DNA from: Azospirillum baldaniorum
GTDB lineage: Bacteria > Pseudomonadota > Alphaproteobacteria > Azospirillales > Azospirillaceae
Assembly (NCBI RefSeq): GCF_003119195.2
Contig: NZ_CP022253.1
Span: 2,365,001-2,429,000 of the forward strand
Reading direction: 5' to 3'
DNA: 64,000 nucleotides
Below the pieces are notes generated by a model, which ran no database searches, had not been told where the DNA came from, and worked only from the letters and a program-made list of their open reading frames with translations. Positions 17,100 through 24,875 of this stretch are shown in pieces; position 1 is the stretch's first letter; each line of letters starts with the position of its first letter. The position numbers and the translations under genes are program-made.

Positions 17100-17918
17100 C
17101 TAGGACGACTGGGCGCTCAGGAAGCGCAGCATCGTGTCAGCCAACCGGGCCGGCTGCTCGAGGTTCGGAATGTGCGCCGCGTCCGGCAGAACCACGAGCG
17201 TCCCCTTGAGGGCCGCGCACAGGGCCTGGGCCGCGGCCACCGGCGTGGACTGGTCCTGGTCGCCGACGATGACTAGGGAGGGGGCCGCGATGTCGCCGAC
17301 GCGCGCCGAAAGATCGGCCGTGGCAAGCGCCTCGGCACAGCCGGCGAAACCCTCTGCCGCTGTTTGATGCAGCATCGTGCGCAGGCCCTGCATCTCCGGA
17401 CTGTCCGCAAAACCCTGCGTCACCCAGCGCGCCGTGATCGCGTCGGCGAATGGAGCGACGCTGCTTGCCCGCACCTGCCCTGCCCGTTCCCGCCACATGG
17501 CCGGAACCGCGGTCGCCATCGAGGTGTCGACCAGCACGAGACCGCCGACGCGGTGCGGCGCTTTCAGCGCCATCGTTTGAGCGATCATGCCGCCGATGGA
17601 AACACCACCGACAAAGCAGCGTCCGACGCCGAGCGCGTCCAGCACGGCGAAGGCGTCGTCGGCCAGATCCTCCATCCCGTACGGTCCGGGCGGGGCCTCG
17701 CTCAAGCCGTGACCCCGCATGTCCGGGCGGATCACGCGGAATCGCCGCGCAAGGACCTCGGCCTGCGGATCCCAGACGTGATGGTTGGTACCGAGAGAGT
17801 GCAGGAGCAGCACCGGCGGCCCATCCTGCGGTCCCTGCACATGAATGTGTATGTTCGTCTTCCGTGGTCTGATGAACATGGGTCGCCTCGCACTCTCGAC
17901 GGATCTCGGGACGCTCAT
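17100..17918 (-). CDS. Alpha/beta hydrolase, 3-oxoadipate enol-lactonase-like
   Basis: The product (272 residues from ATG 17918; an alternative ATG at 17879 gives 259) has the alpha/beta hydrolase features. These are VLLLHSLGTNHHVWD with the oxyanion region, DMRGHGLS, the nucleophile elbow GGVSIGGMIA, the acid after VIVGDQDQSTP and the catalytic His in DAAHIPNLEQP. This pattern is that of PcaD-type lactonases. AGGGG stands 8 bp before the 17918 ATG. It follows the SDR gene by 14 bp in the same transcript. Next to an AfsA-type operon, a lactone ring-opening enzyme would make sense as a signal-degrading or tailoring step. That link is inference. Confidence 0.82.
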   Translation of the reverse strand: MSVPRSVESARRPMFIRPRKTNIHIHVQGPQDGPPVLLLHSLGTNHHVWDPQAEVLARRFRVIRPDMRGHGLSEAPPGPYGMEDLADDAFAVLDALGVGRCFVGGVSIGGMIAQTMALKAPHRVGGLVLVDTSMATAVPAMWRERAGQVRASSVAPFADAITARWVTQGFADSPEMQGLRTMLHQTAAEGFAGCAEALATADLSARVGDIAAPSLVIVGDQDQSTPVAAAQALCAALKGTLVVLPDAAHIPNLEQPARLADTMLRFLSAQSS

Positions 17919-17932
17919 CGGCGGCCCCTGGG

Positions 17933-18664
17933 TCACTGGATCAGCCACGCTTCCAGGGTGATGCTCGACGGCAGCGCCCGCGGCGAGCTGCGCAGGACGT
18001 AGAGGAGGGAATCCACCACGTCCTGGGGAGTCAGCATCCGTTGGCATTGCTCGTCGCTGAAGCGGACGTGGTCGCGCATCGCGTCGCGGAACGCGGTGTC
18101 GACGATGCCGACGACCAGACTCGACACCTTGATCCCCCAAGGAGCCACCTCCTCCCGCAGGGACTTGGTGAAGCCCTCCACCGCGTGTTTCGAGGCCGAA
18201 TAGGCCATCATGCGCGGGTTGCCGCGAACTCCCCAGACGGATGACATGTTGATGATCGCGCCGCTCCCCGCCTCCTTCATGTGCGGAACGATGGCCCGCG
18301 CCGTCAGAAAATAGCCCTTCACATTGGTCGAGGCGACGGCGTCCCACTCCTCCTCGGTGCATGTCAGAATGCCTCCGAAGCGGTTGATGCCGGCGATGTT
18401 GATCAGAAAATCGATGCGGCCGAAACGCGTGATGCCGCGCCCCACCGCACCCTCGACCGCGGCCGAGTCCCGGACATCATGCCCGCTCAGTTCGAAGCGG
18501 GCCTCGTCCCATCCGGCGTCGCGGACGCGGGCAGCCAGCGCCGCGGCATCGTCGGAATGCAGAATGAGAAAGGCCCCCTGCGCGTAGAGCGCATCGGCCA
18601 GCGCGCCCCCGATGCCCCCGCCGGCCCCGGTCAGAAGGGCCACCTTTCCATTGAGATCAGTCAT
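17933..18664 (-). CDS. Short-chain dehydrogenase/reductase
   Basis: The 243-residue protein has TGAGGGIGG at residues 12-20, NIAGINRFGG in place of the usual NNAG, Ser at SSVWG, and catalytic Tyr/Lys in YSASKHAVEG. The replacement of NNAG by NIAG occurs in some active SDRs. GGGGA precedes the ATG. It is transcribed together with the hydrolase and divergently from the acyl-adenylating enzyme at 18881, sharing a 216-bp control region, so it is likely coregulated with the biosynthetic operon. Confidence 0.87.
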   Translation of the reverse strand: MTDLNGKVALLTGAGGGIGGALADALYAQGAFLILHSDDAAALAARVRDAGWDEARFELSGHDVRDSAAVEGAVGRGITRFGRIDFLINIAGINRFGGILTCTEEEWDAVASTNVKGYFLTARAIVPHMKEAGSGAIINMSSVWGVRGNPRMMAYSASKHAVEGFTKSLREEVAPWGIKVSSLVVGIVDTAFRDAMRDHVRFSDEQCQRMLTPQDVVDSLLYVLRSSPRALPSSITLEAWLIQ

Positions 18665-18880
18665 GTCTTCCCCATTGCCTGGACGTGCCCCGCGGACACG
18701 GATCGTGCCGTCCGCCTGATAGCCTGACCGGCCCTGGCAAGGCTCATACATATGGAAAAATATTGGGAAATATACGGTCGCCCGACGTTTTAGAATATTT
18801 CCTCCTATACGACGCAATATACGGGACTGCCGCCCGTCCACACGCTTACCTCGCTGCGGAGCGTGAGGAGGTGGTGACGC
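18665..18880. promoter_or_regulatory. Shared divergent control region of the biosynthetic cluster
   Basis: The middle of this gap is strikingly AT-rich against GC-rich flanks. It contains GGAAAAATAT at 18754-18763 and GGGAAATAT at 18765-18773 in tandem, and the inverted copy AATATTTCC at 18794-18802. It also has a 9-bp direct repeat AATATACGG at 18769-18777 and 18816-18824. Such clustered repeats between divergent genes fit a regulator binding region, most simply for the GntR protein encoded at 16069. GAGGAGG at 18866-18872 is the ribosome-binding site of the plus-strand gene. Confidence 0.55.
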
Positions 18881-20227
18881 ATGCACAAAGAAATCATTTC
18901 CAACTTTGCAAGATTTGGCGAAGAGCCGAGCCTGGTCTTCCATGGAGAGGTCTGCACCTACGGCGGGCTGTCTCTGGACATCGGCACGATGGAGCGCCTT
19001 CTTGATGAGAGGAGCGTCGCGCCGGGGGGTGTCGTCGCCATCGAAGGCACCTATTCCCCGGAGAACTGCGCGCTTCTGCTGGCGCTGATCGCGAACGGGA
19101 ACATCGTGGTGCCGCTGCCGCCCGGACCGGCGGCGAAGCGCCAGGAGTATCTCGACGTGTCGGAGGCCGAGTGCCGCGTCGCCCCCGCCGGCAACGGGGA
19201 GTGGACCGTGGAGAGGACGGGTCGCGCCGCGACGCACGCCCTCTACGGCCGCCTGCGCGGGCTGGGCGCTCCCGGCTTGGTGCTGTTCAGCTCGGGCACG
19301 ACCGGACGCAGCAAGGCCTCGGTGCTGAACTTCGCCAAGCTGCTCGGCCGGTATGACACGACGCAGCGCCGGCCCCGCCGCACCCTCGCCTTCCTGTCGC
19401 TCGACCATATCGGCGGCATCAACACGCTGATGCACACGCTCAGCCAGGGCGGCTGCATCGTGACGGTCGCGGAGCGCACACCCCGGGCGATCTTCAAGGC
19501 CATCGAGGCCCACAAGGTCGACACGCTGCCCACGACACCGACCTTCCTGACCATGTGCCTGATGTCGGGCGAGGCGACCCGGCACGACCTGTCGTCCCTG
19601 AGGCTGATCACCTACGGCACCGAACCGATGCCGATGCAGACGTTGCGCAAGCTCAACGCCGCGCTGCCCCAGGTTCGTCTCAAGCAGACCTACGGACTGT
19701 CCGAGGTCGGCATCCTGCCGACGGCGTCGCGCAGCAACGACTCGCTGTGGGTCAAACTCGGGACCAGCGGTTTCGACCACAAGATCATCGACGGCATCCT
19801 GTGGATACGATCCGACATGGCGATGCTCGGCTACCTCAACGCGCCGGCCGCCTTCGACGAGGACGGATACTTCAACACCCAGGACGCCGTCGAGGTCGAT
19901 GGCGAGTATGTCCGTATCCTCGGGCGCAAGTCCGAGCTGATCAACGTCGGTGGCGAGAAGGTCTATCCCAACGAGGTGGAGAGCGTCCTCCTGGAGGTCG
20001 ACAACGTCGTCGAGGCGACCGTCTCCGGCAAGCCGAACGCGGTCACGGGCATGGTCGTGCAGGCCCTCGTCCGGGTGGCCCGGCCCGAGCCGCCGCAGCA
20101 GACGGTGGCCCGCATCCGCGAACACTGCCGGGGCCGCCTGCAACCCTTCAAGATTCCGGCCCTGATCGACGTCACCGATCGCGAGCAGCATTCGGACCGC
20201 TTCAAGAAGGTCCGTGTGGCCTCATGA
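18881..20227 (+). CDS. Acyl-adenylating enzyme (AMP-dependent synthetase/ligase)
   Basis: The 448-residue protein is an ANL-superfamily enzyme. It has the phosphate-binding A3 motif LFSSGTTGRSKAS near residue 135, YGLSEVG (A5) near 270, the ribose-binding Asp region FNTQDAV, the hinge ILGRKSELINVGGEKVYPNE (A7-A8) near 348, and a C-terminal lysine in DRFKKVRV (A10). It is shorter than the usual 500-550 residues because of a short N-terminal domain. It probably activates a carboxylic acid as an acyl-adenylate and loads it on the carrier protein encoded at 21009. It starts the operon and overlaps the next gene by ATGA. The substrate is unknown. Confidence 0.88.
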   Translation: MHKEIISNFARFGEEPSLVFHGEVCTYGGLSLDIGTMERLLDERSVAPGGVVAIEGTYSPENCALLLALIANGNIVVPLPPGPAAKRQEYLDVSEAECRVAPAGNGEWTVERTGRAATHALYGRLRGLGAPGLVLFSSGTTGRSKASVLNFAKLLGRYDTTQRRPRRTLAFLSLDHIGGINTLMHTLSQGGCIVTVAERTPRAIFKAIEAHKVDTLPTTPTFLTMCLMSGEATRHDLSSLRLITYGTEPMPMQTLRKLNAALPQVRLKQTYGLSEVGILPTASRSNDSLWVKLGTSGFDHKIIDGILWIRSDMAMLGYLNAPAAFDEDGYFNTQDAVEVDGEYVRILGRKSELINVGGEKVYPNEVESVLLEVDNVVEATVSGKPNAVTGMVVQALVRVARPEPPQQTVARIREHCRGRLQPFKIPALIDVTDREQHSDRFKKVRVAS

Positions 20228-21015
20228 ACGGGCGGTCCCTTTCCCAAGACGCGCCGCCGACCGGAAGCGCGCCCCCGCCGTCCCCTGCGGAGCGGGTGGC
20301 GGTCGTCAGCGGCGGCAGCCGTGGGCTCGGCTTCGTGCTGGTCCAGCGGCTTCTGGACGAGGGCTGGGGCGTGGCGACCTTCAGCCGGGGCACGCCGGGC
20401 GCCGATATCGAAGCGCTCCAGGCGCGGTCGGGGAGCCGGCTCTTCTGGCAGCAGGCGGACCTCCGTCTGCCGGAAAGCCTGCACAGCTTCGCCAAGGCCG
20501 TGGTCCGCAGGTTCGGGCGCATCGACCTTCTCATCAACAACGCGGCGCTGCTTACCGAGGGACTGCTCGCGACCACCCGGGGGACGACCGTCGCCGACGT
20601 GATCGCCGCGAACCTCGTCGGACCGATCGCGCTGTCCCAGGCCTGCGTCAAGCCGATGATGCAGCAGCGCCGCGGCACCATCGTGAACGTGTCGTCCATC
20701 AATTCGGTGCGCGGTCATCCCGGTGTCTCGATCTACACGGCGAGCAAGGCCGGGCTCGACGGCTTCACGCGGAGCATGGCGCGCGAACTCGGCCCCCTCA
20801 ACATCCGGGTGAATTCGATCGTTCCGGGCTTCTTCGAAACGGACCTCGTCGCCGCGCTGACGGCGGAGCGGCGGGACCGGATCGCGCGACGCACGCCCCT
20901 GAAGCGGGTGGCGGAGATCGGCGAGATCGCCGACGTCGCGATGTTCCTCGCGTCCGACCGCTCATCCTTCGTCACGGGGCAAACAATCATTGTCGATGGA
21001 GGCTACACATGCTGA
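20224..21015 (+). CDS. FabG-like 3-oxoacyl reductase (SDR)
   Basis: The 263-residue protein has SGGSRGLG near residues 29-36, NNAALLTEG, NVSSINSVRG and the catalytic YTASKAG, with the C-terminal GQTIIVDGGYTC typical of FabG. It carries about 20 extra N-terminal residues rich in Pro and Ser. In this context it most likely reduces a carrier-bound 3-oxoacyl or a butenolide intermediate with NADPH. Its start overlaps the ligase stop codon and its end overlaps the carrier gene by 7 bp, showing tight coupling. Confidence 0.87.
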   Translation: MNGRSLSQDAPPTGSAPPPSPAERVAVVSGGSRGLGFVLVQRLLDEGWGVATFSRGTPGADIEALQARSGSRLFWQQADLRLPESLHSFAKAVVRRFGRIDLLINNAALLTEGLLATTRGTTVADVIAANLVGPIALSQACVKPMMQQRRGTIVNVSSINSVRGHPGVSIYTASKAGLDGFTRSMARELGPLNIRVNSIVPGFFETDLVAALTAERRDRIARRTPLKRVAEIGEIADVAMFLASDRSSFVTGQTIIVDGGYTC

Positions 21016-21284
21016 ACGCGCGTGAAATCGAAAACGCCATCGTCGAGGAGATCAGGCTCCTGCTGACCGGTACCGACCTCGCGGGCGTCGAGATCGGCAG
21101 CGACTGCCACCTGACCCGGACTCTCCACCTCGACTCGCTGATGATGGCCAGCCTGCTCATCGCGCTCGAGGGCCGGTTCGGCCGGGACCCCTTCCTCGAG
21201 GATCTGAGCATCGCCGACGTGGCGAGCGTCGGCGATCTCGTGCGGGCCTATCAGCCCGTCGCCGCCGCGCCGGCGCTTGCCTGA
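21009..21284 (+). CDS. Stand-alone acyl carrier protein
   Basis: The 91-residue protein has the carrier-protein fold pattern with the phosphopantetheine attachment Ser43 in LHLDSLMMASLL, where the DSL motif is intact. It is distinct from the housekeeping AcpP, with a less acidic helix II and an Ala/Pro-rich tail. It is encoded between a ligase plus reductase and the AfsA-like gene, so it probably tethers the acyl chain being processed. Translation is coupled to the upstream SDR gene by a 7-bp overlap. Confidence 0.88.
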   Translation: MLNAREIENAIVEEIRLLLTGTDLAGVEIGSDCHLTRTLHLDSLMMASLLIALEGRFGRDPFLEDLSIADVASVGDLVRAYQPVAAAPALA

Positions 21285-21341
21285 CCGCCGGACGGTCCTG
21301 CCGCACGCCGCACAACGATCCTCAAGAACAGGAGGCCCATC

Positions 21342-21986
21342 GTGACGGGCTCAGCAACCTATCTGCTTCATTCCAGGGTCCCGGTCGCGCCCGGGGCCAA
21401 GTTCCCCGTCGGGGCCCAGTTGGCGCGACGGGACCGCGAGGGCGGGCACGCCACCTTCGTCGCGCTCGCCGGCGACGAGGTGATGGAACTCACCGCATTC
21501 GCAAGCCTCGCCGAGCTTCCCGCCGTACTGGCGGTGCGGACCGAGGCCGAGCGCGGCGTGGCGCCCTGGCTGACGGGCGAATGGCGGCACGAGATCCTCG
21601 GCCATGTCGAGGACGTGATCGCAGCGCCGCAGGCCATCACCGCCGCGCCGATGGTCGAGATGCGTCACATCGAGGTCCCGCCGCCCGTCTATGCCGAGTA
21701 CAGGCAGTGGCGGGAGCGGACGATTTACGAGGCCGTGCGCCAGCGCAGCGAGATCGACGACTTCCGCTCCTATCAATCGGTGCTGAGCACCGAGCCGGGC
21801 GTCATGTTCGTCGTCGGCTTCTCGGCCGAACCGGCGCGCTACGCCGAGGTCTACCGAACCCAGCAGTACCAGGAGATCCTGCGCGAAGCGGGGAGCCGCT
21901 ACATCGCGCAAGGGCTCTCGGGCCTGCGCTGCACCCTGTACGCACGGCCGCAGGTCGCCGAGGAACTCGACCGGAGGGCGGCGTGA
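21342..21986 (+). CDS. Unrecognised protein, possibly two-part alpha/beta barrel
   Basis: The 214-residue protein starts with GTG at 21342, with AGGAGG 7 bp upstream. The C-terminal half (from about residue 105, MVEMRHIEVPPPVYAEYRQW) ends RYIAQGLSGLRCTLYARP and resembles dimeric alpha/beta-barrel proteins such as NIPSNAP/EthD types, with alternating strands and helices. The N-terminal half has no match I recognise. There is no signal peptide or membrane segment. It is encoded inside the operon and overlaps the next gene by 4 bp, so it probably works in the same pathway. No activity can be assigned. Confidence 0.7.
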   Translation: MTGSATYLLHSRVPVAPGAKFPVGAQLARRDREGGHATFVALAGDEVMELTAFASLAELPAVLAVRTEAERGVAPWLTGEWRHEILGHVEDVIAAPQAITAAPMVEMRHIEVPPPVYAEYRQWRERTIYEAVRQRSEIDDFRSYQSVLSTEPGVMFVVGFSAEPARYAEVYRTQQYQEILREAGSRYIAQGLSGLRCTLYARPQVAEELDRRAA

Positions 21987-22390
21987 CGGCGCGGTTCGAC
22001 CAGGGAATGCGCCGGCTGACCGAACTGAACGGGCCGGCCGGCGAGCAGGTGATCCAGCAACTCGGCCAGTTTGCGCCGGATTTCGCGCGCCATCTCGTCG
22101 AGTTCATCTTCGGGGACATCTACACCCGGCCGGGGCTCGACCTCAAGACGCGCCAGATCGTCACGATCTCCGCGTTGGCCGCCCTGGGAACGGCGCAGCC
22201 GCAACTGGAAATCCACCTGCGCGGCGCGCTGCGGACCGGCCTGACCAGAGAGGAGATCATCGAGATCTTCACCCAGATCGCCGCCTACGCCGGCTTCCCC
22301 GCAGCCCTGAACGCCCTCGCCGTGGCCCGACGGATCTTCGAGGCCGATCCGCCCGCCGAGGGGCGGGCCTTACAAGGAAATCAAAGATGA
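21983..22390 (+). CDS. Carboxymuconolactone decarboxylase-fold protein
   Basis: The 135-residue protein starts with GTG overlapping the previous stop codon (GTGA). It has the CMD-family core: FGDIYTRPGLDLKTRQIVTI, then LEIHLRGALRTGLTREEI and the closing AAYAGFPAALNALAVA. The histidine in EIHLRGA is that of gamma-carboxymuconolactone decarboxylases, and the AhpD CxxC is absent. It may decarboxylate or isomerise a lactone or beta-keto acid, which suits an AfsA pathway. It is a paralogue of the exported protein at 5733 but lacks the signal peptide. Confidence 0.85.
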   Translation: MTARFDQGMRRLTELNGPAGEQVIQQLGQFAPDFARHLVEFIFGDIYTRPGLDLKTRQIVTISALAALGTAQPQLEIHLRGALRTGLTREEIIEIFTQIAAYAGFPAALNALAVARRIFEADPPAEGRALQGNQR

Positions 22391-23145
22391 TTGAGACGGT
22401 GTCGATCGTTGTTGGCGACCGCTTCGCCGAGTTCGCGCGGAACTCCGAGGTGTCCGGCGTCTCCGAATTCATCGGCGCGCTGCGCAACGGCGCGGCCGTG
22501 GTCCATCCCATCGTGATCGGACAGGGGCTTGCTCCCGAAGCGCTCGACGAACTCAACGCGTTGCTGCCCCCCGGCCCAGGCCAGCCCGCCGCCGATCTGG
22601 ACATCCCGACCCGCGCGACGAGCGCGCTCACCCACAAGCGCGCCGCCAAGAACATCATGGTGTCGGTCCCGGTCGCCCGCTCCCGGCAGCTCTTCGAAGC
22701 CGAGCTGTTCCTCGACGACCGCAACGAGGTCATGGAGGACCATCAGACCGGGCAGCACATCCAGGGCCTCGCCCTGATCGAGGCAGCGCGGCAGTTGTGG
22801 ACCGCGGTGACCGAGCGCTACCTGTCGCCGCCAGACAAGCCGTCGCGCTTCGTCATCGACAGCGTGCAGACGACCTTCTCGCGCTTCGTCTTCCCGCTCC
22901 CGGCGACGATGACGCTGGAGGTGCTGGACTCCGCCAGCGGTCCGGTGCAGTCGACCTACGCGGTGCGCATCCTCATCCTGCAGAACGGTCAGACGTCAAC
23001 CACCATCGACGCGCGCTACCGCGTCATTGACGCCCGCGTGAGCGAGCGCCAGGAGGCGCAGGCCGCCCGCCACGCCATCCGCGTGGCCGTGCCGTCCGCC
23101 GTCCGGCCCGTCGCCGCCGCCTCTGTCGCCGCCGCCGTCGCGTGA
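22387..23145 (+). CDS. AfsA-like A-factor biosynthesis hot-dog protein
   Basis: The 252-residue protein carries the diagnostic AfsA segment at about residues 117-140: a Asp-His-x2-Gly-x-His pattern followed by GLALIEAARQLW. This parallels DH(x)GDHVPGM-LLEAARQ in actinomycete AfsA/ScbA. A second strand-rich half follows (SVQTTFSRFVFPLPATMTLEV) and the tail is Ala-rich. AfsA condenses a 3-oxoacyl thioester with dihydroxyacetone phosphate to give the butenolide precursor of gamma-butyrolactone signals. The protein is shorter than actinomycete AfsA (about 300 residues), so it may have one canonical and one diverged hot-dog domain. It overlaps its upstream neighbour by ATGA. Confidence 0.75.
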   Translation: MIETVSIVVGDRFAEFARNSEVSGVSEFIGALRNGAAVVHPIVIGQGLAPEALDELNALLPPGPGQPAADLDIPTRATSALTHKRAAKNIMVSVPVARSRQLFEAELFLDDRNEVMEDHQTGQHIQGLALIEAARQLWTAVTERYLSPPDKPSRFVIDSVQTTFSRFVFPLPATMTLEVLDSASGPVQSTYAVRILILQNGQTSTTIDARYRVIDARVSERQEAQAARHAIRVAVPSAVRPVAAASVAAAVA

Positions 23146-23153
23146 GGTGCGCC

Positions 23154-24050
23154 ATGGTCCAGTCCCGAACCTACGACCTTGCCCTGACCACCCAGGGTCC
23201 AACCTACCCGCCGAGCGAGATCATGAACGAGGATGGCGATTTCGTCGTCATCGGCCGGATCAACCGCGGCAGCGAGCGGAACGGCGGCGAACCCGTCGGC
23301 AACGGCGCCCTCGACGTTCACCGGGCGCACGGCACCGCCTCGGAGTGGGGCGGTGCGATCGTGTCGCCGGACAGTCCCGTCCCGGCCTTCGGCACGAACG
23401 CGCCCTATCGGATCGTGCGCGCCCTGGATTGGCGGAACCTGAGCGACCAGGACCAGCGGATGGTGCTCTGCACGCTTCCCGTCCCGCTTCCGACCAACAA
23501 TTACGCCATGCGGTTCGCGCCCGAGCAGGCGAACGGGCACAACATGCGGCCACGGCCCAGCTATCCGCTGCACGCGGCGCCGATTCCCGACCTGCGGCAC
23601 GAGGACGGGCTGCGGCGCACCGATCCGATCACGCTGGGCGAATGGGTCCGCGCCAAGGGCGCCCTGGAGGTGAGCGTCGCCCCCGATGGCCGTTCGGCGC
23701 GGTTCGAAATGCAGTTTTCCGGTCTGATCGCCGATTCGCTCTACACGATCATGAGCCTGCGCGAACGCGATTTCGACCCGCTGGGGCCGACCCGGCCCGG
23801 CCCGCTCGGCATCCCGAACGTGATGATCACCAACAGCCACGGCGAAGGAAGCTTCTGGGCGCGGCTGCCCAATCCCTTCCCGGCCTCCGACACGCCGGAC
23901 CGGAACCGCGTCGTCAACGTCGTGCTGCTGTGGATGAGCTATCAAATGAGCCATGGCGGCGCGCTCGGCCTGTTCGGGCTCGGAGGGGACGTGCACGCGC
24001 AGCTCAAGCTACCGGCGCCCGGCTTCTCCGAATTCGTCACCACACCATGA
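23154..24050 (+). CDS. Unrecognised protein of the AfsA-like operon
   Basis: The ATG at 23154 (GAGG 6 bp upstream) gives 298 residues; a GTG at 23142 overlapping the previous stop codon is possible. The protein is rich in Pro, Asn, Gly and Asp and predicted beta strands, with no signal peptide. Features that may matter are two Asn/His-rich loops (NNYAMRFAPEQANGHNM and MITNSHGEGSF). The FSGLIADSLYTIM segment resembles beta-sandwich domains, and the region near the end (VVLLWMSYQMSHGG) is hydrophobic. I do not recognise the family. Its stop overlaps the phosphatase start, which ties it to the pathway. Confidence 0.7.
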   Translation: MVQSRTYDLALTTQGPTYPPSEIMNEDGDFVVIGRINRGSERNGGEPVGNGALDVHRAHGTASEWGGAIVSPDSPVPAFGTNAPYRIVRALDWRNLSDQDQRMVLCTLPVPLPTNNYAMRFAPEQANGHNMRPRPSYPLHAAPIPDLRHEDGLRRTDPITLGEWVRAKGALEVSVAPDGRSARFEMQFSGLIADSLYTIMSLRERDFDPLGPTRPGPLGIPNVMITNSHGEGSFWARLPNPFPASDTPDRNRVVNVVLLWMSYQMSHGGALGLFGLGGDVHAQLKLPAPGFSEFVTTP

Positions 24051-24808
24051 CGATGGACCCAGCCATGCCGAATGACATGCGCACTCCGTCCATCGTCGCG
24101 GACAAGCCCGCCCTGGACGCCTCCGGAAAGCGCTTCGCCTTCTTCGATGTCGACGAGACGGTCATCCGGTTCAAGTCGATGTTCGTTTTCGCGAATCACT
24201 ATTACAACCGCACCGGCCCCTTGCCCGGCGTGATCGGTCCGCTGCGGCACCGCGCGTTCATGGCGCGGATGAACGGGTATCTGAGGGCCGGGCGCTCGCG
24301 CGAATTCATCAACATGGCCTATTACCGGGAGTTCGCCGGCCGATCGCAGGCGGCGGTCCAACGGCTCGTCCGGGACTGGTTCCGCGAACTCCGCGAGAGC
24401 GGGCAGGACATCTATTTCCCCGCGGTACTTGAGGTGATCCGGCGGCACCAGGCCGCGAACACCCGGGTGGTGCTCGTCTCCGGCTCCTTCACCGAGCTTC
24501 TCGAGCCCATCGCCGAAGAGCTGAACGTCTTCAAGGTGTTGGCGACGCGCCTGAAGGTGGAGAACGGGCGCTACACCGGAGCCATCCTGCCCCAGCAGAT
24601 GATCGGTGCCGGCAAGGCCGCCGCCGTCCGGCTGCTGCTGGAGGACGAGGGCGCCGACCGCGCCGACTCCTGGGCCTACGGCGACCACCACTCGGACATC
24701 CCGATGCTCTCCGAGGTGGGGCATCCCACCATCGTGTCGCGGGATCCGGAAATGATCAGGCTGGCGGCCGAACGCCAATGGGACGTGCTGGACCCGCTCT
24801 TGACCTAG
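24047..24808 (+). CDS. HAD-IB family phosphatase
   Basis: The 253-residue protein has the HAD nucleophile motif FFDVDETVI with Asp34 and Asp36, motif II Ser in VLVSGSFTELL, the motif III lysine in GAGKAAA, and motif IV GDHHSDIPML at about residues 212-221. All catalytic elements are present. The cap and sequence fit the HAD-IB (SerB-like) subfamily. In gamma-butyrolactone synthesis a phosphatase removes the phosphate left from dihydroxyacetone phosphate. A dedicated HAD enzyme beside an AfsA-like gene fits that role, though the substrate is not proven. The ATG overlaps the preceding stop codon. Confidence 0.87.
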   Translation: MTMDPAMPNDMRTPSIVADKPALDASGKRFAFFDVDETVIRFKSMFVFANHYYNRTGPLPGVIGPLRHRAFMARMNGYLRAGRSREFINMAYYREFAGRSQAAVQRLVRDWFRELRESGQDIYFPAVLEVIRRHQAANTRVVLVSGSFTELLEPIAEELNVFKVLATRLKVENGRYTGAILPQQMIGAGKAAAVRLLLEDEGADRADSWAYGDHHSDIPMLSEVGHPTIVSRDPEMIRLAAERQWDVLDPLLT

Positions 24809-24875
24809 AGCGGGCCGCGGCCGGCCCGATCGCCGCGACGCCGGCCACTACGAAAACATCGCCAACAGGAGACAC

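Noticed and set aside
17933..20191. Minus-strand open frame of 752 codons running across the SDR gene
   Set aside because: Only its 3' part, 17933-18664, is a gene (the SDR). The upstream part is antisense to the ligase and lacks motifs.
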